NCBI GenBank assembly: GCA_014218235.1
Contig: CM024760.1
Span: forward strand, 67,892,961 to 67,956,960
Reading direction: 5' to 3'
From: Colocasia esculenta
Lineage: Eukaryota > Streptophyta > Magnoliopsida > Alismatales > Araceae
DNA length: 64,000 bases
Under the pieces are notes generated by a model. The model did not search any database, was not told the origin of the DNA, and worked only from the letters and a program-made list of their open reading frames with translations. The position numbers and the translations under genes were made by a program. Shown in pieces: positions 24,220 to 33,495 of this stretch (its first letter is position 1; each line of letters starts with the position of its first letter).

Positions 24220-25200
24220 AAAGGATTCTCCTATAATGCAGATGCTACATAATTTTACTAAAAACTCCAGCCAGAAATCCATCTGCAGAAAAAGAACCAT
24301 GTTAGCAGATAACTATCACGAACAGAATTAATACTGGTGCTGTTGCACTGCAGAAAGAAATAGCTTGATAAACTTACCTATGTTTTTGCACTGTGCAAAA
24401 ATTCATTAAACCCATCCATAAGATCAGGATACTTTCAAGAATATCATCTACCTGAAAGGAACACAAGTAGACAGTGAACAAGTCTGATGCAAGTAAAATA
24501 TTCTCAATCAGAAAGAAAGAACACCTACATGTTCATACCTGTGAAGAACAATTTGCAAGACATACAAAATTATCCAAAAGGATAACTGTAGCATGAGTTA
24601 AAAAAAAATAACACACAAGAATACAGCCCTCAACCTACTGCTACTTGGAAAACTAACGTATGAAAAGAAACCATATACTGGATATGCCAAAAAAAAAACA
24701 AGAGTTTTTTGCTGTTGTAATTAGCCAAGGTTGTTCATCAATAAGAACCCCAAATTTTGAAGACCATGTCTATGTTGCAACAGGCATAGTGCCCAATAAT
24801 GCCACCAGTAAGGCCAGTTACCATCCTGGACTCCCTTGTGTCCAGTTACCATTTTGGATTAGAGGGGTAGCAATAGGAGGAAGGCAACGGTGTAAAGGGA
24901 GCAGAGTGGGGAGATGTGGCAGACAGGAGGGGGAACAAGGGGGGAGATAAGCAGCTGGCAAAGATGGGATGGGACAGAGGGTGGTAGGATGGGAAGACAG
25001 AAGGAAAGGGCATAAACAGATAGGGCTAACAGAGGGTGGAGAAAGGGGGAGTAGAAGGCTGGTGGACAAGGAGAGGTGCTAACGATTGGAGGGTGGAATC
25101 GGGGACACAGCGACGGGGTAACAGACAGGGCGACGAGGTAAAAGGGAGGAGCGGGAAGGTGATCAGTGGACAAACAGGAAACAAGGGTGAAACTGGTGAC
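24220..25200. other. Unassigned outer-CACTA interior
   Basis: AT-rich DNA to about 24830, then a purine-rich stretch (24850-25200) of GGGGAGATG / GGAGGG type with no recognisable protein. Frames on both strands look compositional. Confidence 0.4.
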
Positions 25201-25257
25201 TGACGCAGAAGGGTAAGATAGAGGCGATGGCCAAATAAGGGACGCAACAAGGATACA

Positions 25258-25474
25258 CTCTGAGCTCCTCGCTCTTCCCGATCACCGGGTGCGCCGCCAG
25301 CCTGCGGAGGTACTTCTCCAACGCAGATTGACGCTGCTCTACGAACTCCTGCTTCTGCATCAACTGGCTTTCGACCACGTTCTTATCCGGCTGGGGTGGA
25401 ATGCAGAACCCACGGCACGCCTCTGCAAGCCGATCAGATAGCATGACCACGTTCCAGAAGCGCCACAGAAGGGG
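25258..25474 (-). pseudogene. Sorting nexin 2 (PX domain) exon fragment
   Basis: The minus-strand frame reads NVVMLSDRLAEACRGFCIPP, PDKNVVESQLMQKQEFVEQR and ALEKYLRRLAAHPVIGKSEE, a close match to the PX domain of plant SNX2A/SNX2B. That domain binds phosphatidylinositol 3-phosphate on endosomes. About 70 residues are present; the rest of the PX domain and the BAR domain are missing. A 37-base direct repeat flanks the piece on both sides (25204-25240 and 25464-25501), which may mark how it was acquired. Confidence 0.8.
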
Positions 25475-25532
25475 TAAGACAGAGGCGATGGCCAAATAAG
25501 GCTCGGGACTGGGCCTGGTTGACCGTGATGCT

Positions 25533-25962
25533 AGCCGTTCATCCCCTCGATGGCATCCCTCATCGACTGCTCGGAGCTGAAGGTCACGAAGCCGAAGCCC
25601 TTTGAGCTCCCGATCTCCCGATCGTTGATTACCTGCAAACAAGAACATGAAACAACCCGATCAGATCCGCCGGATCTGAATGATCGAAAGACCAAGACTA
25701 ACAATAGATCAGGAGAGAAAACAACCCGATCAGAGGCATCTTGGCCTTCCCGAACAAGGAGGGTATCCACCTCTGTCTCTTTCTTCGACAGGAAAAGTAG
25801 GGCTTCCCCCTCGAGCACGACGTCATTAGCCCCCGGGTCCTCACCGTCTGGCCAGTCATCGGCATAATACTCGAAGTCGGCCTCTTTGAGGGGGATCTCA
25901 GCTCCAACATTGTCGTCCCGGTCGAAAGCAGGAAGACAAGGCTGGGTGAGTGTGTGTGCGTG

Positions 25963-25993
<31 letters not shown>

Positions 25994-26088
25994 GACCAGT
26001 AGGCGCAGTCGATGACCTCGCCAAACTGACTGAAGGCCCTCTCGAGAGACCGGTTGTCGGAGGCCCAGGCGATGGTGAGGTGCATCCG
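25533..26088 (-). pseudogene. Glycine-rich RNA-binding protein (RRM) fragment with an odd intron
   Basis: The upstream part (about 26088-26004) reads IAWASDNRSLERAFSQFGEV (RNP2-side half of an RRM). The downstream part (25636-25533) follows TTTGCAG and reads VINDREIGSSKGFGFVTFSS (the RNP1 octamer KGFGFVTF), then MRDAIEGMNG. Together they make most of the single RRM of plant GRP7/GRP2-type proteins; the glycine-rich tail is absent. The position of the intron inside the RRM agrees with these genes. The intron contains an acidic open stretch (about 25925-25700, EADFEYYADDWPDGEDPGAN) that may be another captured exon. Confidence 0.8.
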
Positions 26089-26259
26089 TTGACTCCGCAG
26101 CCGTTGACGGAGTGAGGCACGAGGGAGAAAGCGAGAGCAGGGAAAAGGCGAAGGCGCGCGGGGGGTTTCGAGACAGAAAGGGGGGGGGGGAACGGAAAAG
26201 GGAAAAGGGGAAAAGCATTTCAGGAGGGAAAAGAATAAAAAAGTGAAAAAAATGTTTAT

Positions 26260-26381
26260 ACCTACTCTAACATATATTGTGTAGGTATACTTTTTATTTG
26301 GCGTAGGTATATCCTTCTAATATCTACAATTATCCAACGCGTAGGCATATAGTGTAGGTACAAGTCAGTTTTCTTATAGTG
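26260..26381. repeat. Outer CACTA right subterminal repeats
   Basis: GTGTAGGTATA, GCGTAGGTATA and GTGTAGGTACAAG motifs lead into the terminal TTCTTATAGTG. Confidence 0.7.
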
Positions 26382-26384
26382 GAG

Positions 26385-26878
26385 GGGAGTTTGAATGGAG
26401 GCGACGCTGCTGCGGAGGGGGACCACTAGCGTGAAGGTGGAGCTACGAAGGGGGAGTCCCTGCGGAGGCAGTCAAATGAGTGCGGAGGTGAGGAATGGGT
26501 ACAGGAGGCAGCCGATTGGGTTTTCGCCCTAACTAAATTGGGTTGCCACCGGAGGGGAGGGAGGGGGTGGGGGTGTGGGTTACCGCTAGAGGGAAGGGAG
26601 GGTTTGGGTGTCGCCGGAGGGGAGGGGGCCGGGGGGAGGAGGGTTGGGCGTCGCCGGAGCGGAGGGGGCCGGGGAGGGAGGGTGGGTTTGGGCGTCGGAG
26701 GGACTCACCGTGGGGGGGGGGGGGGGGGGGGGGGCGTGGGGCTGCTGCCAGAGCTCTGGGCATCGCCGAAGGGGGTCGCCTGCCGTCGGTGGTCGGGGCA
26801 TCGTCGGACGGGGTCGTCGGCCGTCGGGAAGAGATCGAGAGAGAGAGATCGAGAGAGAGTCGAGAGAGAGATAGAGAG

Positions 26879-26966
<88 letters not shown>

Positions 26967-26990
26967 AAGGGGCGTTTTATGGTGGGACAT
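26385..26990. repeat. Purine-rich repeats (right half), G23 run and GA microsatellite
   Basis: This continues the purine-rich repeat pattern of 6580-6833 (26391-26440). It is followed by GC-rich GGGTTTGGGCGTCG repeats (26580-26700), a run of 23 G (26712-26734) and a long interrupted GA tract (26826-26963). Open frames here are low-complexity (Arg-Glu or Leu-Ser runs) and I do not regard them as genes. Confidence 0.6.
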
Positions 26991-26994
26991 GGCG

Positions 26995-27105
26995 AAAATA
27001 TGGCAGCGGCTACAAAGCCGCTGCCATATTATTCTTTAGCAGTGGCTATGACAAGCCGCTACCATATAATTGTAAGGCGGCGGCTGATAGCCGCTGCCAT
27101 ATGTA
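26995..27105. repeat. GGCAGCGGCT palindromic cluster, CACTA-like subterminal motif
   Basis: Three pairs of ATGGCAGCGGCT / AGCCGCTGCCAT in opposite orientation (27000-27032, 27038-27068, 27077-27102). The motif is a near relative of the TGTCAGCGGC repeats of Pack-CACTA 1. No CACTA terminus is seen next to it. Confidence 0.55.
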
Positions 27106-27741
27106 TTAATTTTAACACATAAACTTTAGAAAAATAAATATATTTACTACTTGTATTAATATATTTAATTTTTTATAATTATAAATATGATAAATTAATT
27201 AGGAATCCTTATCAGATATTTTATTTGTTTTTTAGTTCATGACATAGTTGTAACTCATTACAGTAAGTGTTATCCCATATTACAGTATACGTTAAGTTTT
27301 GTTACAGTAAGGTCCTCCCTATTACAATCAAGGACTCCTAATTAATTTACCTTATAAATATTACTATATCTATTAATGTATTATCTTGTGATGATACAAA
27401 GTAATTGTTGTATCGACACCTAAAGAGCATGTGTCGGCACTAAAAGAGGATCAGACGAGAATTTTAAGCAATGAACAGTTAAGGCATAATAATATGATCA
27501 AATTTAATCGTAATGAAAAGAACTGGTATTGGCTTTTAATGCTTAGGTCAGTTGGTATAAGAAAAGCTGAACTTTCAATTGACGAGTAAAACTGATATTG
27601 GCTTCTAATGCCTAAGTCAACTATGTCGATCACTATAAAAAAAGATAAACAAAAAAAAGTTTAAACTTCTGCATCATGAGTACTTCTACCACATGTTAGA
27701 ATATCTTTGGATCTTAATTCTTACTCTTACATTTAAATTTG

Positions 27742-27803
<62 letters not shown>

Positions 27804-28010
27804 CTCATCAAGTTCTCTGTTATTATAAGTACATTAGAATTACTCTATTAAATTTGATTCATCTTTAAAATCAGTCAGTTGAATTTGATTCATATTTATA
27901 ATCTGACCATGTGGACTCAACATTTTAACCAGTGTGGATGAAGACACAGGTCGACCTACTTAAGGCCCAGGTCGACTTAATTACTTGAAACCTAGGCCGA
28001 TACTCATTTT
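27106..28010. other. AT-rich DNA with TA microsatellite
   Basis: No gene seen. A pure TA repeat of about 55 bases lies at 27745-27800. Confidence 0.6.
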
Positions 28011-28014
28011 TATT

Positions 28015-28255
28015 TGCGAAGTCAAACGGTGTGCAAACAGACTTAAAGTCCTTCGACTCTCGGAGGCAGAACATATTGTCACTCACGAGACTAGCACGTC
28101 TGTGCTATCCGATTGCCGATTCATCTCTCGTCACCACCGTTCGAGTAGCACTTGGCAACACTTGAATTGCAATATGCATCCATATACATGAGAACATGAT
28201 AAAAATCCAAAGTACAATAAGATTTGTGATGGATCCCAAATCTATTTCCACAAAC
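28015..28255 (-). repeat. Dispersed repeat, inverted copy at 57120-57365
   Basis: Read on the minus strand, this piece matches 57120-57365 over about 240 bases: AAAATCTTATTG-like start, GGATTTTTATC, TTCTCATG, GAGAGATGAAT, TGTTCTGC, GAGAGTCGAAGGACTTTA and CCGTTTGACTTCG. Similarity stops sharply on both sides. It codes for nothing obvious; it is probably part of an unclassified transposable element. Confidence 0.7.
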
Positions 28256-28288
28256 CATTCATGATCTCTCTCTCTCTCTCTCTCTCCC

Positions 28289-28324
<36 letters not shown>

Positions 28325-28689
28325 TATATATATGAGATCAATTGATCAGTTGCTTCAGGGGTATATTCTTTCAAGATATAAATGTACTATGTTCTCAAAT
28401 TCTAATTGTTAGACTTAAGTTTAAAAACATAGAAATATATATAAACACATATGTATATATGTTCACTAAATTGTGCTAATATACTATATGTTGAGATTAC
28501 ATGTATATATATCTAGCACAAATATACATATATATTTCAAATATAAATAACATAGTATATATCAATCATTAAACTAAAATAAGTATTATTAAAAGATTTA
28601 TATGTTCTAGATATTTCTAATTTGAAGTTTCTTTTATTTTAAAAAATGAATAAAATGAAATTTTATATTTGTTAGCTCTTGTGCTGCTG
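28256..28689. other. CT/CA/TA microsatellites and AT-rich DNA
   Basis: A CT tract (28264-28308) passes directly into CA and TA repeats (28309-28332). The remainder is AT-rich with no gene. Confidence 0.6.
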
Positions 28690-29026
28690 ACTAATACTGT
28701 CAGCGGCTTTCTTTAGCCGCAGACATTTAATATATGTCAGCGGTTTATAGAACCGTGGACATAACATATATATATCAGCGGTTCCCGTTGCCGCTGAAGA
28801 CTATATGTCTGCGATCTTACATAGTCGCGGCCTTAACTCTACATTTGTCTGTGGTTACATTTCATCCGCTGATGTATGCTAAACTTTTGTCAGCGAGTAG
28901 CGCTAACCGCGGACAAAATATTTTTATGGCAGCGGTCTGTTGTAGCCGCTGTCTTATATCTCTTTTGTCCTTGAATTTTCAGTCGCAGATATAAAGTCGT
29001 TGATAAATGTTGGTTCTCTTGTAGTG
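28690..29026. mobile_element. Right end of a CACTA element (TGTCAGCGG family)
   Basis: Alternating GTCAGCGGCTT / AGCCGCAGACA motifs (28697-28970) end in GTTCTCTTGTAGTG at 29026, the same terminal pattern as Pack-CACTA 1. No matching CACTACAAGAG left end is found in the window, so this is a truncated or disrupted element. The body upstream may include the GGCAGCGGC cluster at 26995-27105. Confidence 0.7.
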
Positions 29027-29560
29027 GCTGATTGATACATATGCTAATTGAGCTGCAGGATCAAGGTTGAATAACGAAAATGTTGGTAGATCTATTTTTT
29101 AAAATCAGAGCAATAAATATGTTAGTGTAGCTATAGGCTGAAAGTTGAGCAACGGAAATGGTAGGTAAGCTATAGGCTGAGGTTGAACAATAGGTCTACT
29201 TGACAACTTATAGACTCAAAACCGATGAATATACATTCTGGCTGGGCTACACGGTGAAGGTCAATAGACCTGCTGGCAAGCTCTAGAGTACTTAAGGCGT
29301 AACATGCGGTCTAGTTGTAGCTCAAAGCTATAGGCGTAAGGCCAAGCGATCCAAAGTTGGCGGCATGGATACTCATTTGCTTTAATAGATGTTTTGATGA
29401 GAGAGAGTGAGTCTAATGGGCCGGAAAAAGGGTGAGTTCACTGAGTTTAATGGACTTGGAAGAGATTGGAGTTACAAGAGGCATATTCCTCCTCTCCCGA
29501 AATGATTGACATGAAGGAAATTAACATGTACTTTTAAGGCCGGCTGTTTATCATAACATT
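29027..29560. other. No gene seen
   Basis: Short imperfect repeats of a GCTATAGGCTGA type (29120-29190) but no coding or structural signal. Confidence 0.5.
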
Positions 29561-29577
29561 AAATCCAGTGCAGTTAT

Positions 29578-29842
29578 GAGGACCCCGGTTGGGTCGATCG
29601 GTTAGAACTCTTGCTTAAAAATAAGAGGTCCCGAGTTCGATTCCTGGGAGGGCTTACCTGATCTATATGCAATCCTCGAGGTGTGTAGATCTGGAGATTT
29701 TTCGGTCAAGTGGGGTAAAGGCAATACAGATATATAGAAAGTAGGAGCTGTCAAGTCCTGGCTTTGGAGTTCACGAATACCAATTCCTGAGCCCACAAAA
29801 TCACACGGGACAGGAGTTCTTCGTTATCAAAAAAAAAATAAA
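29578..29842 (+). mobile_element. tRNA-derived SINE with 17-bp target duplications
   Basis: The 5' end resembles a tRNA gene: an A-box-like TGGGTCGATCGGTTAGAAC (29589-29607) and a B-box GAGTTCGATTCC (29634-29645), the internal RNA polymerase III promoter. A roughly 190-base unrelated body and an A-rich tail (29829-29842) follow. The 17-base duplication starting AAATCCAGTGC lies at 29561-29577 and 29843-29859 with one mismatch, which fixes both boundaries. Length is about 265 bases, normal for plant SINEs. Confidence 0.9.
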
Positions 29843-30113
29843 AAATCCAGTGCGGTTATAGTAGTGCTGTATCTGTGTTCCTAAGCTATTTGCAATGAAT
29901 ATGATTAGGTGTTTCTTGTGTAACCCTTCTCTTATTTTTTACGAGAATCCTGGAACCGTGCTTCCCACGTGCTCCACTTCCAACATCGAAATCGCATCCA
30001 TCTATGTTTCCTGACATGGGGAAAAAAAGGAAAATATTCTTTCTATGTGGCGAAGCAAGAGATGCGCTAAAACTAAATCTTGAAGTCTAATGACAGGAAT
30101 CGCCGTGCATGTT

Positions 30114-30490
30114 TCAAGGAGCCGGCAACTCCACTTCGCATGTTTGCATCTTTCTGTTATGGTGCTGCAGATCCCCATACCAATATGAAATGAAACCCCA
30201 AAGGGAGAGAGCCAGAGCTATTCCCTTGCCGCCGTCGAACTTCTCATGGAAGAGTAAGACCGCCATAACCTCAGTGACGGGTAGAAGCAGAGCAACTACG
30301 ATGCCTGCTAGCAGCGACGATGAACATGAAATGATGCCAAGTAATCCCAAGTTAAAGACTTGCCACGAGACAGCCCCAGTGGTGAGCACCAAGTAGTACA
30401 TCGCTTCACCCAGATCATATTCTCCGGCTTCTATCGGGATGGCCTGCAGTGAAAGCAAATGATAAATCAGCAACTCTGTCTGATCATCTT

Positions 30491-30527
<37 letters not shown>

Positions 30528-32151
30528 TGAAATGTCTTTCGGACATAGAAACGAATGAGACGGAGATGTCAGTTAATTTCTGACAAGATCGAGCTGATCC
30601 AACATGATTTTCAGAATTGAACATTAATGTTATACCCATGATGCTACAATATTACTGGTTTGCCGAGGATAGTAGAGCTAGCTAGGGCATGCCTGTGGTA
30701 ATAAAGCTCCAACATATTATGGCTTCCTTACTCATTGGGAATATTTTTAATTTGAGAAACGAACATTGATGTTATGACACATGCATGATTGGTTTGCTGA
30801 TCATAGTAGATCAATGAACATAATACCTTGAGAGTCGAATGAACCCACTGAGCTAGGATAGGCTTGATGGTGTATGTACATATGAGGCGGAGATATGAAA
30901 GCTCCAACATATTATATATGACTTCTTCATTCATTAAGAAAGTTTTTTTTAATAAAAAAATGGCCACAAGCCATCTGTTTTTAACATTTACCCGTCTACT
31001 ACTTAATTCCATCATTTTATATCGCATAAACAAGTATGTTAGACGTAAAAGATGCTCTTTTAAGAAATAAAAGTATGTTCACAATTCATTAATGGCGCAA
31101 TAACTTGAGAAATGCTTCCTTTTTCTTAGATCTGCGATGGATTTAAGAAAATAATTTAGCGGCTAACAAGTACTCTAAGTAGGATTATTTTCTGTAATCT
31201 AGCTCTACTTTATTATAAGAAAGGTTTTACAGTAAATATTTATCTTAACTTAATGCACCAAGAGGGCCCACCAAGAAAAAACTCTTGGGAATTCTCCGGT
31301 TGTGGCGAGAGAGAGAAAGAAAGAGAGAGAGAGAGAGAGTGACGGATACGTTTCAAGTTTACCCCAAAGTCCTTGTTGACCAACATCCCTATAATGCAGA
31401 ACGCACAGGCGGACAACGATATCATCACTTGCACCTCCATCACAAGGCAGTATGAAATCTTCTGTCTGGTCTTAATGTACATCAACTCCGTCAGCGGCAG
31501 CGTGAACCCATAAAGAGCGGCTGCCGCAAGCGTCATCACGAAACCCAGAACGTACTGTGATTTGGAGTCGCCGGCCGCGCGATCACCTCCGGGCTGCGAG
31601 CCAAGAGCAACTGTGCCCAGGCTAAGCAGGACGACCGCGTTGACCGAATACGGCGTGAACCGCTGCCTCACGATAAGAAGCGCGAACAGCGCCACAAACG
31701 CCATCTGAGTAGAGGACAAGATTGCGGCCGTCGACACCGGGAGGTAGGAGGCACTGAAGGCGAACATGTAGCAGTCCAAGCCCGTGAAAACACCGATGCC
31801 GGCGCACGCAGCCGCGAGAGGGAAGGTCATCGCGATGGGGAACCAGCCGTCGCCTTGACCAGACCGCGCTCTACGAGTTAGCCAGCTGCGCATGTAGCAG
31901 AATGTGAGGGGAATAATGGCCAAGGGCCAACCCCCCACTTGGACGAGGCTCGACAGCCACATGCGCTTGCCGCCGTGCAAGAAGTAGACGCGGAGGAGAA
32001 GAGGGCCAGCACCTCCGAGCAGCACGAGCGTGCAGTTGAAGCAGAGGAGGACCCATCTCTGCGATCTACAGCCCTGGCCCTCCAGAGGTGAGGAGGCCAA
32101 CGGGAGACCGTTCGTATCTTTTTCCTCCGCTGTTGAAGGGGTGGTGGACAT
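30114..32151 (-). CDS. PUP: Purine permease (PUP family), two exons
   Basis: Plasma-membrane importer of the DMT superfamily that moves adenine, cytokinins or related alkaloids with protons. Exon 1 (32151-31363) encodes 263 residues starting MSTTPSTAEEKD; exon 2 (30443-30114) encodes 109, giving about 372 aa, the usual family length. Splice sites are canonical (GGG/GTAAAC, CTGCAG/GCC) and in phase, joining NKDFG to AIPIEAGEYDLGEA. Family marks: WVLLCFNCTLVLLGGAGPLL (first TM), STAAILSSTQMAFVALFALL, GFTLPLTELMY, then CSSSLLAGIVVALLLPVTEV and LLFHEKFDGGKGIALALSLW near the end. About ten hydrophobic segments. Exon 1 is GC-rich, exon 2 less so. No stops or frameshifts: the only intact-looking host gene here. 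The 919-base intron carries GA microsatellites. Confidence 0.93.
30490..30523. repeat. GA microsatellite in purine permease intron
   Basis: Uninterrupted GA run near the 3' end of the intron; a second, interrupted GA tract lies at 31304-31340 close to the 5' splice site. Confidence 0.85.
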
Positions 32152-32318
32152 GGTTAATTACGATATACAACGGATCGATGGATAAACATATATAGGAACA
32201 GCAATTTCTTCTCCAGATCGAAGTTGTTCCCTTGCAGATCGAGTAATGCAAGTCCTTAGGAAAAGATGGTGTGGAGGGAAGTGTTTGGGGTTTGGGTGCT
32301 TCCTTCCGGTGTGGGCAA

Positions 32319-32327
32319 TTATTTATA
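32319..32327 (-). promoter_or_regulatory. TATA box of the purine permease gene
   Basis: The minus strand reads TATAAATAA here, about 170 bases upstream of the ATG at 32151. That would give a 5' leader of roughly 140 bases. Only the match and spacing support it. Confidence 0.5.
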
Positions 32328-33217
32328 ATGACCTCGACGCAGCGCCTGCCCCTTACGACTGGCCGCTCGGCTCGACTTTTACCTCACCCTGTAATTACTG
32401 CATGCGATTAAGATCGAGGTCAGAACGTTCATTGGCATCATGGCACGCAGATGAATGGAATTTCCAAGTTCAGAAAGAAAAGAAAAACAAAGGTCTAGTA
32501 CAAAAAGGTAGGGCTTCAATAGTGCTTAGCTTGCTACGATATGGGGGCGGCTCACAATTGGGGGGGGGGGGGGCGAAATTGTTTGGTGGTGTCCTTAATA
32601 TTGATGGGGGACGATTTTGGTTACGGAACGGTGTGTTGGTTCTCGAGCCAGGAACAAAAGAGGAACGACTTTGCACCCGGGATGACGAGCCCTTCTTTAA
32701 AATGTTGTCATCCTTTTTGTTCTTTTTGTTGATGTTTCGGTGACGTAGTGCTAGCTTTTGGTTTCCGGCGCGGCCGCTGGCCGGCTGGCCACTAGACGGA
32801 GAGAATAGAATTAGAGATGACTGGTTACGAAGAGGGCGATTTCCCCTCATCATCCACAATACACGGCAGGGCACAGTACCCGAGATACAGCTATTTTTAA
32901 TTTGTTTATCACCTACGTATTCAACTTCGTTTGGTGGCCAGAGGTCTCTTTCACTATACGTCACCAGTTCCGTAATTGATCTAGTAGAGGAAAAGATCTC
33001 GGGGAAAATTTAATTAACACGTACAGTGTAATAATAAAAGGGAAATAAATACCTCTCAAGGATACAGAAGACCTGCGGCCCCACGCATCCTTTTGCGTCT
33101 TGCTGTCCCATACGGCAAGCATTTCTTATAATAAAGAGTCCCATCTACGAGAGAAATATTGGTTGATATCAAGGTGTGAATAAATAGACACAGTTAATGG
33201 AGTTGTGACAAATAATA
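32328..33217. other. Upstream/intergenic DNA
   Basis: No gene recognised. A run of 14-15 G lies near 32560-32574. Frames here are short and unlike known proteins. Confidence 0.5.
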
Positions 33218-33495
33218 GATAGTATGGTGGTGTTTTCTTGTTTGGACTTGAGCCAAACGGATCTCTATTAGAGAAGATGGAGAAGATGAACGTCGGTGCG
33301 GATAGAAGTCTGCAAGACCAGAACGGGATCAGGGGGGTCCGGTTGAAGAACCGAGGAGAACCCTCCGATGCCTAAGTCAGCTCGGAACTTGAAAAAGCTT
33401 GAAAGAAAGGGGGTTCTCATGTGTGACGTCGCACGAGGGCGAACGTGAGCGTTCAGGACGACCTACTATTAGCATGTAGTTTACTTGAGCTTTTT

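Larger units (their letters stand above)
9772..26381 (-). mobile_element. Outer Pack-CACTA element 2 (16.6 kb including nested insert)
   Basis: The left end is CACTACTAGAAAATACAG and the right end, read on the minus strand, is CACTATAAGAAAACTGAC. Both run into TTGTACCTAC. A 3-bp direct duplication GAG flanks it at 9769-9771 and 26382-26384. CCTACG/CGTAGG subterminal motifs occupy 9785-10035 and about 26260-26375. Without the nested CACTA the element is about 6.2 kb. It has no recognisable transposase core, but it carries minus-strand fragments of several host genes. Its left end resembles the right end of the nested element, so the two are the same family in opposite orientations. Confidence 0.85.

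Noticed and set aside
26533..27122. Gly- or Arg/Glu-rich frames of 130-190 residues
   Set aside because: They come from G runs and the GA microsatellite, with no family resemblance.
27631..29026. CACTATAAAAAAAG at 27631 as the left end of the CACTA that ends at 29026
   Set aside because: The 3 bases outside (GAT and GCT) do not match, the inner sequence does not match the right end, and subterminal motifs are absent on the left.
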